Shown: positions 1 to 10,599, counted from the stretch's first letter. The stretch is 22,503 nt of DNA from Coptodactyla brooksi (GCA_033557675.1 JAWQRM010000459.1:1-22503); one strand, 5' to 3'. Notes: generated from the letters alone by a model not told the origin. Translations and numbers: made by a program.

Positions 1-97
1 GGTCTAAATAACAAAAAACCTTTTTTTTTAGGTGTAGGTATACTGAATAAATAGGAAATTCTATGAAGAATATAAGTATGAAATAAAAACTATATTG

Positions 98-146
98 TTC
101 CAGTTGTAAAAACAAGTTATCCTTCCAGTTGTAAAAACAAGTTATC
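98..146. repeat. 24-bp tandem duplication
   Basis: Two identical 24-bp copies, 98-121 and 123-146, with a core reading ccagttgtaaaaacaag, are separated by one base. This looks like a simple replication or repair duplication. Confidence 0.9.
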
Positions 147-836
147 GGTAGTATCTAAAGCTGTTTAAGATACATAATAATTTTCTTATGTAATAATTTT
201 TGTATGTTATTTTATTTAAAAATATGTTTAAAATGGTCCATATTTACCAAAAGAAGCAAACTTAACAAATGCCAATGTCTCTTAAACCATACACTTTAAT
301 CTTCCAATATGGCGCATATTTTTTTTATAACATAAATTTTGCCATTAAGTTATGCCCTCTTACATTTTTATGCCTTCTTACTACATTTTCATGGAGCGCT
401 TAGTTTATTGAAACATTTAATTTTAAAAGAATAAACGAACTGCAAAGAAATGAATACATAGCAGACGGTTGATATGACAAAGGTTAATTCGAGGAAGTAT
501 TGTTTATTCTGACCCGATGTGTTCTTTTGATGAACAAGCTGATGCTATAAGGGATTAGTTTCTGTTATTTCCAACTTATCATATCAGTTTGCTCATGATA
601 TAAAGAGTGACAAATATAGAATGACAGTTATAATGTAACGGATATCAAGAGCACAATACATCACGTATAAAGAAACAAGTGCGATTCCAACTACGCAGAA
701 CATCTTCATAAAAATTCTTATTTATCAGGAAATAGAGAGCATACTTTCGAAGTCATAAAGTCTTAGCTAAAAGCAGAAAACTAAGCATTGACGAGAACTT
801 AGGAATATTCCAAGAAACCCTAAAAACCTGATAGTT

Positions 837-865
837 CCACACTGATACTAAAGGTATCGGTGTGG
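837..865. repeat. 12-bp inverted repeat (hairpin)
   Basis: Left arm ccacactgatac (837-848) and right arm gtatcggtgtgg (854-865) pair at 11 of 12 positions around a 5-nt loop. It lies about 50 bp upstream of the transposase remnant at 916 and may belong to that element. Confidence 0.75.
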
Positions 866-915
866 CATTATTAACGATAACTTGTCAAATCTTTTGATCG
901 AAAAAAATTGCCTTT

Positions 916-1228
916 CGAACCTCAGTTTCTTGGCCTTCAAGGTCACCAAATCTAGCATGGCTCTACTTTTTTGCGGGGCATACGAAATAAATATGTCTAT
1001 GCATTTAGAACATATTTCAATATTGAGATTTATCAATTTCTTCCTTATACGCAATATATTATATATATTTCTTTTGTCCTTAGGGATGCGGACGAACTAC
1101 AAAAACCAACTACGACAAATTCTGCAGTCATCCGATTTTACAAATACGTTCAAGCAGCACGGGATGGGCAAGATCAAAGAGATTGTCTTAGGTTATATCC
1201 TTCTTGCCTCGTGAATACTGAATCATAA
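916..1228 (+). pseudogene. Decayed IS630/Tc1-like transposase, C-terminal part
   Basis: The frame from 916 reads a WPSRSPNLAWLYFFAGHTK-like stretch, which matches the WPPRSPDLTPLDFFLWG-type block around the last catalytic acidic residue of insect IS630/Tc1-like transposases. A stop follows at 988. Homology then appears to continue in another frame as KYVYAF (about 992-1010), so there is at least one frameshift. The aspartates of the SPDLTPLD motif are replaced by N and Y, so the enzyme would be dead. The open stretch 1084-1228, preceded by a pyrimidine-rich tract and AG, could be the rest of the transposase or an unrelated exon; I favour the transposase. The family assignment rests on remembered motifs, not a search. 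Confidence 0.5.
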
Positions 1229-3039
1229 CCTAAAATTAAATTTACTGTTAAAATCATTTAACGAGCAGGTGAAGATAAAGGTCCATAAAATAGAATTGTA
1301 CAGTTGTAATTTATAATTATCGTCTGTTTATTAAGAAATTTATTTATGTAGTTATTTATACCATTTTTCATAAACACTGCTTCAGTTGGAGGCTCTTTTG
1401 TAAAGAAAACTCTAATTTATTAAAACATATAATCTACCAGAATGACGAGATCCCCATTATATTTATTTTTAAGTGCAAACATCACTGTATATATACTTTT
1501 AGAATTAAATTAGCGAAATGTTAGACAGCTTAAGCTTTATGTTACATTCTCCTGCTGCGTAGCGAAGCAGGAATTGAGTTGTTCTAGTTTTCTCATCCTA
1601 GAGTTGTAGTCTTACTTATTTGTATAGCCCAGAGTTATGTTCTAGCATTAAGTATTTAGATTGTAGCGTTGTGTGATCGTTTTTATTAATTCATACTTAA
1701 ATGTAATATTAATTTCTTTTTCTACATGTAAGAACTATCTGAGTTATTTATATTATTTATTAATTTATTTATTTATTGAGATCGATGTTAGTATGCTTGT
1801 GAAAGTACCGAGAGAAGAAACACAAGTAAACTATTGATATGTAAAGTTGCACTTCTTTTTGTTATGCTTTAAAAAATTCACATTGTAAAATTATTCTAGG
1901 AATGGAAGTGATAATATACAACGTCAGGTCCGCAAACAGTAGAATTTAAATAAAAATATTGCTTTTACGACAGAAAGTGTGCACGTGTTATATGTATTTA
2001 TGCCATACGAAGGAACATACGTATAAGCGTACCTCTTAGAAGCAAAAAAATAATTAAACTATGAAGTATAACTGATCAAATTAATAGTAAATTATAAAAT
2101 AAAAGATATAAGTGGAAGTAATCATCTATTAGGTTTTAAGATGTAACAAAAAATCAACATTTCTGGAAGCTGTGTGTATTTTTGATGTTTTCGAAAATGG
2201 CTATTATGTCTACTGCACTTATACATATAAACTGATTCGGACGCTCAGTTTGATCCACAGCATTAGATTGACATTATAATAATAGTACAACATTTAGAAA
2301 CAACAGTTTCACATGTTGACTTGTTCGAGATATAGTTCAGAGCAACTTTTGGGGAAAGTTACTTAATGTCTGTAGTTTATAGTTTTTTAAGGAATAGTTG
2401 CTGATAGAATTTTTATTGTCCTATCTCAAGATAAGACAATTTAATAAAATAATAATACAATAAAGTATATCAACAAATAATACATATTAAACTCCAACTA
2501 GTCCACTAATGCACCATCTGCTCTCCTGCAAAAAATACACCTCTCTAACTGATAAAAACTCCACCAGAAGAAGTGGAACAGACGAATAGTATGGCTGTCG
2601 ATTGCAATTGTTACGTTTAACGCATTTAAAATACGTAAAATATATAATATGCTTATTGGAAGTACTACCAAAACATAGTGTGGTGTTGAATATATAAGGG
2701 TTTTTATGTTTCCTTCCTTGCTTCGTTTCACACATTATGGGTACGATGTTCGAGATTCGATGTAGAAAATAGCGGTTAGCTGAAACATGTCGAAACAGGA
2801 AATGGCATAAAAGCTTTTTTCTCATAATTTCTCATAATCAGTCGAAGAATCTGATAAGGGGGGAAGTCCATTGCTGCTTGTCAATTTTTAAGAGGTACAT
2901 TCTGCAATTGAAGATTTCCCTCTTTCCTCTCCTGTCTTCTAAGTGTCGCTTAGGGAATATTCAAAAGTTTTTGGCTTGAAGATGAAGAGACGGTGGGAGA
3001 GTTGACTCTCCATTGCAGAGTGCATAAATTTATATAATA
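1229..3039. other. AT-rich intergenic DNA, no gene seen
   Basis: No supported gene. A small hairpin, cctgct...agcagg, lies at about 1551-1572. A 112-codon minus-strand open frame at 2487-2825 has no recognisable domain and poor protein character. A gaaacatgtcgaaac string near 2781-2795 is reminiscent of retroelement 3' regions but cannot be assigned. Confidence 0.5.
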
Positions 3040-3570
3040 CTCTGTTCATAGATTTGTCTACCAGAAGCCTCAAAGCTGTCCTGCTTCACAATGGGAATAC
3101 GTATGCATACCTGTTGGATATTCTATCCATTTACAAGGGGGTTACGAAAATTTAGAATTCGTTCTCGATAAAACTAAACACGACGATCCTAAGCGATCAC
3201 AAAATAATTTCGATGTCTCTGGAACAGCAATGAGGGCACACAAAGTTTCCTTGTTCTTTGTGTGAATGGGATAGCAGGATCAGCGAAAAAATATATATAG
3301 GATGAAGAGAGATTGACCAAAAAGGGACTTATTACTACCTAGAACCAAAAATGTGCTTCAAAAAGCTTCTATACGTCCAAATAAAGTCCTCCATCCACCT
3401 CTGCATATCAAGTTAGAATTAATGAAGTAATTTATCAAAATCTTACCGAAAAAAAATCAATGTTTTACACATATATGTGATAAACTTCAGCCTTACCAAC
3501 CGTCTAACAAAAACAGGATGTGCTTAGAGGTCCTAACATTAGAAAGAATTAACATTTTCTTCTTTATTTC
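3040..3570 (+). pseudogene. Frameshifted copy of a dispersed transposon-associated protein family
   Basis: Several blocks match, in order, a protein family I remember as highly repeated in insect and cnidarian genomes, usually annotated as uncharacterised. A FIDLSTRSLKAVLLHNGN block starts near 3045. GYENLEFVLDK follows in another frame near 3137. A block resembling CFLCEWDSR, here with stops, is near 3250-3285. PPLHIKLELMK lies near 3391-3427, and VLRGPNIRKN near 3518-3550 is again in a different frame. At least two frameshifts and several stops break it. The natural function is unknown to me; the copy number elsewhere suggests mobile-element origin. It is not a host gene. Confidence 0.6.
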
Positions 3571-4230
3571 TTTTTGATCCTTTTATATTTTGACCTTTAT
3601 TCTAGGTATTTGTAGGTACAAATGCCAAGAAATAGTGTGTCAAATCTTGAGGTCTAATTTCAGTCAACATTATCTGTAATCGTCTCAAGTTTTAAAGCTT
3701 ACCTAGTAGAGACTAAATTAATCAGTATTTAACAAAAAATAGTTTTTGGTTACGATTGCATTTAATTTTAATTTGGCGGACATTTTTGATAATTGAAAAC
3801 AATAATTCGCATATTAATAACACAATTACGTATTACCATCATTATACTTTATAATATTATTTGTACAGATGTCTCAAAATTAGAGGGTTATATTTTACAA
3901 GTATTTTAGGACCAAACAGAGAGAAAAGGTTTCAATGAGCATCTGTACAAAATTCTTCCTAACGAAGCTCCACCTTGCTAAATGGAGAATCTGGAGAATG
4001 GTTAATTTTGCGTCAACTTTTTGTCGCTTTGTTTTAAATTTTGATTTAAATACATAAAAGTTCAATTTTTCTACTCTAAAATGGCCTCGTTTACAAGCAA
4101 CATCGATTTAAATATCAATAAAATGTCACCACATCATCACTGATACATTGCTTAATCGACGAGGTCATGGTATGGAGATGAAATTTAGAGTAATACTTTA
4201 GCAATATCTTCTCGTGTTAATCACTGGTTA
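3571..4230. other. AT-rich intergenic DNA, no gene seen
   Basis: No coding potential, RNA gene or strong repeat was recognised between the pseudogene ending near 3570 and the hammerhead-like motif starting near 4231. Confidence 0.55.
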
Positions 4231-4290
4231 CCACTTACTCGATGCGCATTTCGACAAGTCGATATTGTCAAGAGCCATCAGGAAATAAGA
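4231..4290 (-). ncRNA. Hammerhead-ribozyme-like motif A
   Basis: On the minus strand the order is: strand CTTATTTC (4289-4282), CTGATGG (4281-4275), stem II GACAA/TTGTC (4269-4265 with 4257-4253), GAAA (4252-4249), a stem III of A-U and U-A pairs closing a GCGC loop, then ATC. The predicted cleavage position is 4241/4240, followed by GAGTAAG. Stem I can form from CTTA with TAAG plus C-G, U-A and U-G pairs next to the core, leaving one bulged U. The stem III pair is U-A instead of the usual C-G and still pairs. Two departures weaken it: the last base of CTGATGA is G, and five bases (CTCTT) separate it from stem II. Penelope-like elements are known to carry such motifs with very short stem III. 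Activity is uncertain. Confidence 0.5.
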
Positions 4291-4316
4291 TTTCCTGGTT
4301 CCACTTATTTCCTGGT
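4281..4316. repeat. Inverted repeat next to motif A
   Basis: The arms ggaaataag (4281-4289) and cttatttcc (4303-4311) are complementary, and the string atttcctgg also occurs twice as a direct repeat. It overlaps the stem I strand of the hammerhead-like motif, so it offers a competing fold. Confidence 0.6.
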
Positions 4317-5489
4317 TTTCAAAATAATCCATACAGTTTGGGCCATTCCGCATGTTGCTTGAAGTTAGTAAGAAAACTGTCTGAAAGTTTCTTCGCTTGA
4401 TAGGTTTTATTACCCTTATGGTTTGCGAGATTTCAATAAATCCATTACAAACTCCAAGTAGAAGAGATTGCAGTTTTCCTTCAGCGGCATGAGAACATGT
4501 ACGACTTGTTACTTAATTGTCATTAGCCATCATAAATAGTACGTTACTGTATCGAAAATAAAACAAATTATTGTACGATACTTAACCCAATGGAAACAAG
4601 ACAAATTTTTACTACATAAGGTCTGTATTCTCTAATACACTTCATGTACATAGTATTTATCAAAAACCAAAAAATGTATGACTATTAATTAAAATGTTCA
4701 AAACGACCAATTTTTACAATTAAACAATACCTTAAGTGATTGTAAAATCGTTGCCGTATATTCGCAAGCATTTTAAAGGTAATACCCCCCATGTATGATA
4801 GTTTTGAATTTATTCATTTCCTCAATGCATGAAAATCATTTGTCCCATCTTGTTGAAGGTAATTTTGGTACTTTACATAACCCCACCAATTGCGTGTCGT
4901 CAAATCTAGTAAAGTAGGTGTTCAGCGGATGTCATTTTGACCAGGTGTTAAAAGATCTCTGAAGGTACTACACAAATAACTTTGTATAATAGCGTGCAAT
5001 TAATTTTTACAGCTGTCATTAAGCATGGCTTGCAATAAATCTATTGATGCCAACAGCAAACTAAACTATTTAGTAATAATGTGCTTGATATGTTCATTTG
5101 AATGTATAATGAATGTATAATGAACTGTTTTGACGAATTAAAATTCCAATGTTGACAGAATAAGAAATATGAGAAGTACTGGTTTTGAACTGGAATGCAT
5201 GTTTCGCTTGGTTTCATTTTTCCTTGCTTGTTAAGTCTATTTAAGTCAGCAGCAGTATAAATAATAATATTAAGTAAACAATTTTTTCACAAGTCATCAA
5301 TCAAACCACAACATTTTGCACTCCAGCTAGAAAAGGTTGGTTGCCTTCGCACTTACTTGCTTAACTCTTCAAATCTAAATTTGGTTTTGATGGATGTAGG
5401 ACTGTGGGAATATTTTGGGAGTTCTTTGGGACATTTTTCACATAATTGTTTGATCGCTTTGCTATGTTGTACCAACCGGTTTATGTTTG
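4317..5489. other. AT-rich intergenic DNA, no gene seen
   Basis: No gene or recognisable element. A 12-bp tandem repeat, aatgtataatga, occurs around 5100-5123. Confidence 0.55.
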
Positions 5490-5862
5490 ACATTTCTTAA
5501 CCCAGCCATTTTCTTTAATGCAGGTCCTCCTCGATATTCCTGTACCTCTCTTTCCAATTGGACGCGCTTAAAAAACTTTCTTAAACCATCATAACTGATT
5601 TCCTTCTATCACGTATTCCTTATGTTTTGTTTTTGGTTGTTTTATTTTCTATTTTACGCTGGAATTCTATTTCTGCTGCTGTCATTTTTGGTCGGTACCT
5701 CTCCATAGCTATCCAAGACTCTGACCCATATGTTATTGTTAGGGTGACTATATTTTTAAATACCTCATAATTTTGAATCTCTTTATTTTCTAAGAAGATG
5801 CTTGTTCCATTATCTTGCATTATTTGAGTTATCTTTATGTTTTCTGAATTCCCATTCCCCAT
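5490..5862 (-). pseudogene. Non-LTR retrotransposon reverse-transcriptase tail, broken
   Basis: The minus-strand frame 5862-5620 encodes the region just after the reverse-transcriptase core of LINE-type elements: a block VFKNIVTLTITYGSESW followed by ERYRPKMTAAEIEFQRKIENKT, where family members read YGSESWTL...AAEMRFLRKIEGKT. After the stop at 5620 a one-base shift restores homology (EGNQL-stop-WFKKVF, then ARPIGKRG), corresponding to QLRWFGH and the following ARP-rich segment. It has in-frame stops and at least one frameshift, and no upstream catalytic YADD block was recognised. The call is from motif memory. Confidence 0.72.
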
Positions 5863-6588
5863 CTGTATAGTTGCTATAGTATATGTTGTTTCTCATTTTT
5901 ACCAATTATCGTCCTTTTGGTTTTACTACGGTCGATGATATTTACTATAACGATTTCCCGTATGTTCTTAATATCTCTTCTATCTATCTTTTCTATCTTT
6001 TAGCTTTTTTTTGTCCATGAAGCGTAAATTTATGTTCCATTAACAATCTTTCCAGCATCTTGTTACATCATGAATATTGCATTTCATGTTGCTCTGTTCA
6101 TTTCTAAAACGAAAGCCCATCTTGTGACGAAACACCTCTCTGCCCATCTTGTGACGCTACTCTCTGTGTTCTTACCAGGTTCATTAAGTCTTTAAGCACA
6201 GTTTTTAGCAAGTCTTTGTCTGATATCATCTTATATTAGTTCTAGGGGTGCCATCTTCCATTTCCTTCATAATGGTTCTGTTGTGCTTTTCTTCTGGATA
6301 TTTGGAAGACAAATTCTTTTCTTCTCTAATTTTCTTCTCAACTTGAGTTCTTTCTGTTTTGGTTATTTTGGTTATTATAGCTATTTGGTTACATCACAGT
6401 TGGTTATAGTTCTCCTACTGAAATATGTTTTCTGTTTTTGTTCTTCTGCTTCCTTTGTTCACCAATTTTTTCACATTCTTGTTAGTGATGTTTGTAGATC
6501 CACAACTTGTTGCCGATGTTATCACACCCAGTGATTTTTATATTCTTATTACAAAGTTAAACAAGAACGATGAAAGACAGGGTCCTAT
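5863..6588. other. Pyrimidine-rich intergenic DNA, no gene seen
   Basis: The plus strand is T/C rich. This gives an 83-codon hydrophobic open frame at 6283-6534 with no domain. A 15-bp direct repeat, gcccatcttgtgacg, lies at 6115-6129 and 6142-6156. The region may be the eroded upstream part of the minus-strand retrotransposon, but I could not read conserved blocks in it. Confidence 0.45.
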
Positions 6589-6595
6589 CTTTCAT
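6570..6595. repeat. Hairpin adjoining hammerhead-like motif B
   Basis: The arms atgaaaga (6570-6577) and tctttcat (6588-6595) are perfect inverted repeats. Equivalent hairpins starting from the same ATGAAAG sequence flank motif C and the fragment at 10190, so the hairpin seems to be part of the repeat family. Confidence 0.65.
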
Positions 6596-6645
6596 TGACC
6601 CTGATGATACTAATTTAGTTAGTGAAACGTGCGTCGAGCAGTTCT
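6589..6645 (+). ncRNA. Hammerhead-ribozyme-like motif B
   Basis: The + strand reads CTGATGA (6601-6607), one extra T, stem II ACTAA/TTAGT (6609-6613 with 6619-6623), GAAAC (6624-6628), a GTGC loop closed by A-U and C-G, and GTC (6633-6635). The predicted cleavage position is 6635/6636, with GAGCAG downstream. The catalytic core is complete. Stem I is weak: the upstream strand is GACC, where a partner of GAGC would be GCTC, as found in motif C. This copy therefore probably has a damaged stem I. A 40-bp segment (6589-6628) is repeated in inverted orientation at 20987-21026. Confidence 0.6.
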
Positions 6646-6699
6646 TTTGCAATTTTAGGTGTGTAGGCTTAACATTCCTACTAAGCCAAAGATTGCAAA
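6646..6699. repeat. Nested inverted repeats downstream of motif B
   Basis: Outer arms tttgcaat (6646-6653) and attgcaaa (6692-6699) enclose inner arms ggctta (6666-6671) and taagcc (6682-6687). This could fold as one interrupted stem about 54 nt long, starting ten bases after the predicted ribozyme cleavage position. Confidence 0.6.
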
Positions 6700-7477
6700 C
6701 ACAAAATTCTTATTAGTTCAACAAGCAACCAAATATAGACACTTTTAATGATATTAGACATTTTTATTGACTGGTTCCTTGTATCCAAGTTTCAGAATAC
6801 TTTTGCTAATTGTCATCTGCATAAATTTTTTTGAAACCTGTCATGTTGGTAGGTATAAAAGCAACCAGAATACTTGTTATGGAAATTGTATTTAGAACAG
6901 AATATATGTTTAGTATACATGATTAATTTGCGTACAACCAAGTATTAGAAGTGAAACATCCTAGATATACATTTAAATTCAAACAACTTGGCAATTTAGT
7001 CGATCGTGCAGAAATTGCAAAGAAACCGAATTTACATAAGAGAAAGAGAAGCAACAAGAGATATTTAAAATAAATTGAAATGATAAGAAGATAAACTTAA
7101 ACTAATAACAAAACCCACAATCTAACTGTTAAATGCGCACTTATAAATCTCTATATTTTTATCATGATAAGGATTTACTAGTAACTTCTTTTACTTGTAT
7201 GAGGAACAACGCCCAAAACAGAAGTCCCTCATGTGTAAAGATGAAAAAGTCAACTTTTCTAACTATTAAAAAAATAAAAGTAATAACTTTCAACATATTT
7301 ATATATAAAATATTCAGGTAACTCCTTAATTAAGAAAAAGTAGGTCTAACCGAAAAAAATCAGGATACATACTCCATACGTTTGAAAAGCGAATTCTTCG
7401 ACTGAGCATGTCTCCAATTCCTAACACGTACTAACCCCAATAGTGTTTCCCTTTTAAATTCTACTTCCGTTGACGGT
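6700..7477. other. Intergenic DNA upstream of Osiris gene 1
   Basis: No gene seen. The last 150 bp (about 7330-7477) are less repetitive and less AT-skewed than the rest and are the likeliest place for cis-regulatory sequence of gene 1, but no specific site was recognised. Confidence 0.45.
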
Positions 7478-7516
7478 TATATATAAAATTCTGCTATATA
7501 TCTTTTGTTGTCATTA
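7478..7516 (+). promoter_or_regulatory. TATA box and initiator of Osiris gene 1
   Basis: A tatatataaaa box spans 7478-7488. A TCATTA initiator-like site (7511-7516; arthropod consensus TCAKTY) puts the start A at 7513, 31 bp after the first T of TATAAAA. The 5' UTR would be about 29 nt. The spacing is that of a focused insect core promoter. Confidence 0.7.
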
Positions 7517-7541
7517 ACCGACGATCGTTGATCCACGCACC

Positions 7542-8377
7542 ATGACTGACCTGAAGTATCTTGTAGCTTCATTGGCTATAATTAATGTCGTTACCGCTAA
7601 TCCAAGTGCCATGGACTTAGTACAGGACGTGTATAAAACGTGTCTCCAAGATTTCAGCGTCAGTTGTGTCAAACCGAAGGCTTTAAGTTGGATGTCAATG
7701 GTTGCGGATGATGAAGTAATCAACTTAACGGAGGATTTGGTTATTGTAAAAAAGGATAACCCACAGGATAAAGAAGTAAGTTTTCCTTTTCGGATTCAAA
7801 CGTGATCTTGTATCACATCTTATTTTGTGACAGGAGCAACGTGGAATGCATGAAGATATTTTAGACAGATTCGAAACATTCTTACAAAATCATGATTTAG
7901 TAGCCCAAGTCCCAGGAATTCTAAGACCTTCCGGACCATTGGCTTCCCTTCTCCCAAGGTCGTTTCAACCAGAAAATCTTCAAGTTCCTCTGGCAGCTAC
8001 CGGACGATCAAAAGTAGTCAAAAAGGTTATTGTACCTTTCTTGTTAGGTCTAAAATTCAAGACAGCGGTCTTGGTACCCTTAGCCCTAGCTTTGATAGCT
8101 CTAAAGACGTGGAAAGCCTTAACTCTGGGTCTTTTGTCCATGGTATTGACAGGAGCTATGTTAATCTTCAAACTGTCAAAGCCCAAGGTAAATTTTTAAC
8201 TGTGACATAAAATGATAAATTCTTACGGTTGTGCATTAGGTAACGACGTACGAAGTTGTACATTATCCGCAACATGTTGAGCATCATGTTGATCATGTTG
8301 CTACCGGCCACGGGGGATGGGATGCGGGATATGGAAGATCTGCACAAGAAATGGCGTATGAAGGATGGATGGAATAA
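7542..8377 (+). CDS. Osiris family protein (DUF1676), gene 1, three exons
   Basis: Exons are 7542-7775, 7834-8187 and 8240-8377. The two introns (58 and 52 bp, both gtaa...ag) are phase 0, giving 241 aa. Residues 1-19 are a signal peptide. C34 and C42 form the C-x7-C pair of the N-terminal Osiris region. Residues 79-140 hold an amphipathic segment and a proline-rich stretch. A basic GRSKVVKK precedes two hydrophobic segments (about 143-168 and 171-191) separated by KTWK. The third exon is His-rich and ends in HGGWDAGYGR and AQEMAY, a version of the family AQxLAY motif. Osiris proteins are insect-specific membrane or secreted factors of cuticle-forming epithelia. The start is the first ATG after the promoter. 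The C-terminal YEVVHYP-like block makes me think of Osi9-type members, but the orthologue is not settled. It is less similar to genes 2 and 3 than they are to each other. Confidence 0.93.
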
Positions 8378-8412
8378 CTTGACGAAATTCGTTGTTTGTT
8401 GTTATTTATTTC

Positions 8413-8418
8413 AATAAA
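8413..8418 (+). terminator. Polyadenylation signal of Osiris gene 1
   Basis: AATAAA lies 35 bp after the TAA stop at 8375-8377, implying a short 3' UTR. Confidence 0.75.
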
Positions 8419-10189
8419 TTATTGACGTGATTAAATATAGTAATTTATTTCTAAATCAGACTAGAGAATGAAACGTAATACGACACAATGATAGATTAAA
8501 AAAGAATAGTTTTGAGTGAGACTTTAACTAATAATTAAAAAATTACCAATGAATTCGTTGTTCACTAAAGCGTGGCTTTTAATTTGGATATTGAAAAGAT
8601 ATTATTGGAATTAGTTTGGAAAAAGAATCTGATATACTGAATGCTATTTTAGTTTTTCGGTTACTTAGTCATTTAAAAAAATATTTAAATAAAAATACTT
8701 TTGTTCTTTGTAGATGTATAAAGCGTGATAAATATTCTATATATTCAGTAGTCATTTTGAACTAGACTTTCTGTTGGTCCTTGTCCTGATTAAATTAATT
8801 CAGCTTGGTATGTTGGGACCGTGAAGCAATTTAATTGAACCATGAAATAAGGTTAATTTTAGACAAATTGTAATAGTTTTATTGAATGCGATAGTTCAAT
8901 AGTTGGATCTGCTGCATTAGGTGATCTCACGTCCCGTGAAAAAGGTATGTGAGAAGGACGAAGTATTGCAAAGTTCCAACAACAAGCGGGTATTGAAAAC
9001 AGAAAGCTGTAAATGCTTTTGAAAATATTAAAGGGGGCATACTTGGAAAAGTTATGCAATCTATTCACAGTCGTATAAATCGTTACCTTGACAAAGAATG
9101 CAAAATTTTCTAACAGCAAATTTGTTATTTTTATAAATAACTTTATTGCTGGTGTATTTAGTTTACTTGTAAGAAAGTCCTGAAGTAATTTGTTAGCTTC
9201 GATTTATGTAAATTTGTATTTTAAAAAGACCATTTTATACACCATATCCTTTTAGAATTTTTATGCTTTACATATTTTCACAAAAAAAATATGTGCAACT
9301 ACACCTCTACAAGAAGAATTATTAATTATTGCACATACTCGAAAACAAACATATTGCGTTAATCATCTAACACAACTAATTTGTTTTTTGAAGATGTCGG
9401 AATAATTCAGAAGATGTTGCGGTAATAACAGTGAAACAAAATAAATGTTTCATGTGTGGTTTTAAGGATTATAAAAAGGATGAATTTACCAAGGAATTGG
9501 AATTCATTGAACTTTCAAGTTAATTAATTGGACACTCTTTTTATGTTGATATATCCAAAATATTCGTATACATCTGACGATTAAACGAATCTGAATTAAG
9601 ATCAACCTGTTAGAAGCCCTTTCAAGCATTACATTTGTGACTTCATTTGAGAATAATTCAAAGGTTAGATATAAAATACGCTCACAGCAAATTGTGCACC
9701 AATTAGAAGTATTAGGATTACAAATAACGGAGGAAAATATTAGCTTTAGATGAGATATATCAAAAACCTTAAAATTCATATGATAGTACAATTCTTAAAA
9801 TAATTAGATGTAATTATTTTATAATTCTTACTTGTGATAATATATCCGACGATATGTTATCATAAGTTATTCATTAAACTATAATGCTGACCCGGTGATT
9901 GAAATGACAAATAGATGAAAACCCTAAAAGAATTTTTAATATCTTTCTTAACAATGGGTCCTGAATTCTGGTTTGAATTTCATCCAACGGAGTAACATTT
10001 TACTGAATGCGTCTATAGCTGATATTACTTTTGAAGGTGAATATAGTTAATCTTAAAAATAGTTAAGCTTAGTTATAAATGGATAAGAGCATTATTCTTC
10101 TATGGGGAAGTTAAAAGATCTATTTATTTTAATAAGTTAAGCAATCAGTCAACACTACATCAAAATTGGAAAAAAGGTGCTGGACATTA
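8419..10189. other. AT-rich intergenic DNA, no gene seen
   Basis: Minus-strand open frames at 8859-9119 and 9504-9791 show no recognised domain, promoter or splice structure. No repeat family was identified. Confidence 0.5.
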
Positions 10190-10221
10190 TCATCAGGAGC
10201 AATGAAAGTTTTTCATCGCTC
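10190..10221 (-). repeat. Truncated copy of the hammerhead-associated repeat
   Basis: The plus-strand string catcaggagcaatgaaag (10191-10208) equals the core found at 21009-21026. On the minus strand it reads GCTCCTGATGA, the stem I and CTGATGA portion, but the downstream GAAAC and cleavage triplet are absent. An adjoining hairpin (gagcaatgaaa at 10197-10207 against tttcatcgctc at 10211-10221, 10 of 11 paired) is kept. Confidence 0.6.
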
Positions 10222-10566
10222 TGTCGCTGACCCTTTGCATGGGCTGACCATAATTTTTGACTTCAACATTACTGCTATTTTAGAATTAGAAAAGAGTTAT
10301 CGCAAACATCAAAACATACTATTTCCTATCCAGGAGTAATAGTATTTAGATGTGGGTATTTCTTTGATAAAAGAAAATGAATTGCAACCGTTTAATTATA
10401 AGATAACACCAAATAAAAAACAATACCATCATCATTATTGATCATATTCTCGGTCTACTTACATTATAATAATGCATTTAATTAAAATATAGCTCTTGAT
10501 ATGTCCTTAAAAGAAAACAGAAACGGTATGCAACATAACTTTGTACAGATATATTAGAGGTACTCT

Positions 10567-10591
10567 AATGAGGACGAATCAATGAGGACGA
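10567..10591. repeat. Short tandem repeat
   Basis: The 11-bp unit aatgaggacga occurs twice, separated by three bases (atc). Confidence 0.75.
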
Positions 10592-10599
10592 TTTTGAAT

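Larger units (their letters stand above)
1..900. other. AT-rich intergenic DNA, no gene seen
   Basis: No convincing coding region or RNA gene is seen. The only structures are a short tandem duplication at 98-146 and a 29-nt hairpin at 837-865, listed separately. All reading frames are frequently interrupted. Confidence 0.6.

Noticed and set aside
1084..1228. Possible terminal exon of an unknown host gene (pyrimidine tract plus AG, then 48 open codons)
   Set aside because: It directly follows transposase-like sequence in a neighbouring frame, a second frame is equally open, and no upstream exon with a matching donor was found.
2770..2800. GCTGAAACATGTCGAAAC as a ribozyme core
   Set aside because: No CTGATGA upstream and no stem II; it only resembles retroelement 3' sequence.
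2487..2825. 112-codon minus-strand open frame as a gene
   Set aside because: No signal peptide, domain or splice context, and an overlapping shifted frame is also open; it is best explained as chance.
6283..6534. 83-codon plus-strand hydrophobic open frame
   Set aside because: It arises from a T-rich strand, where long Phe/Leu/Tyr runs are expected by composition.
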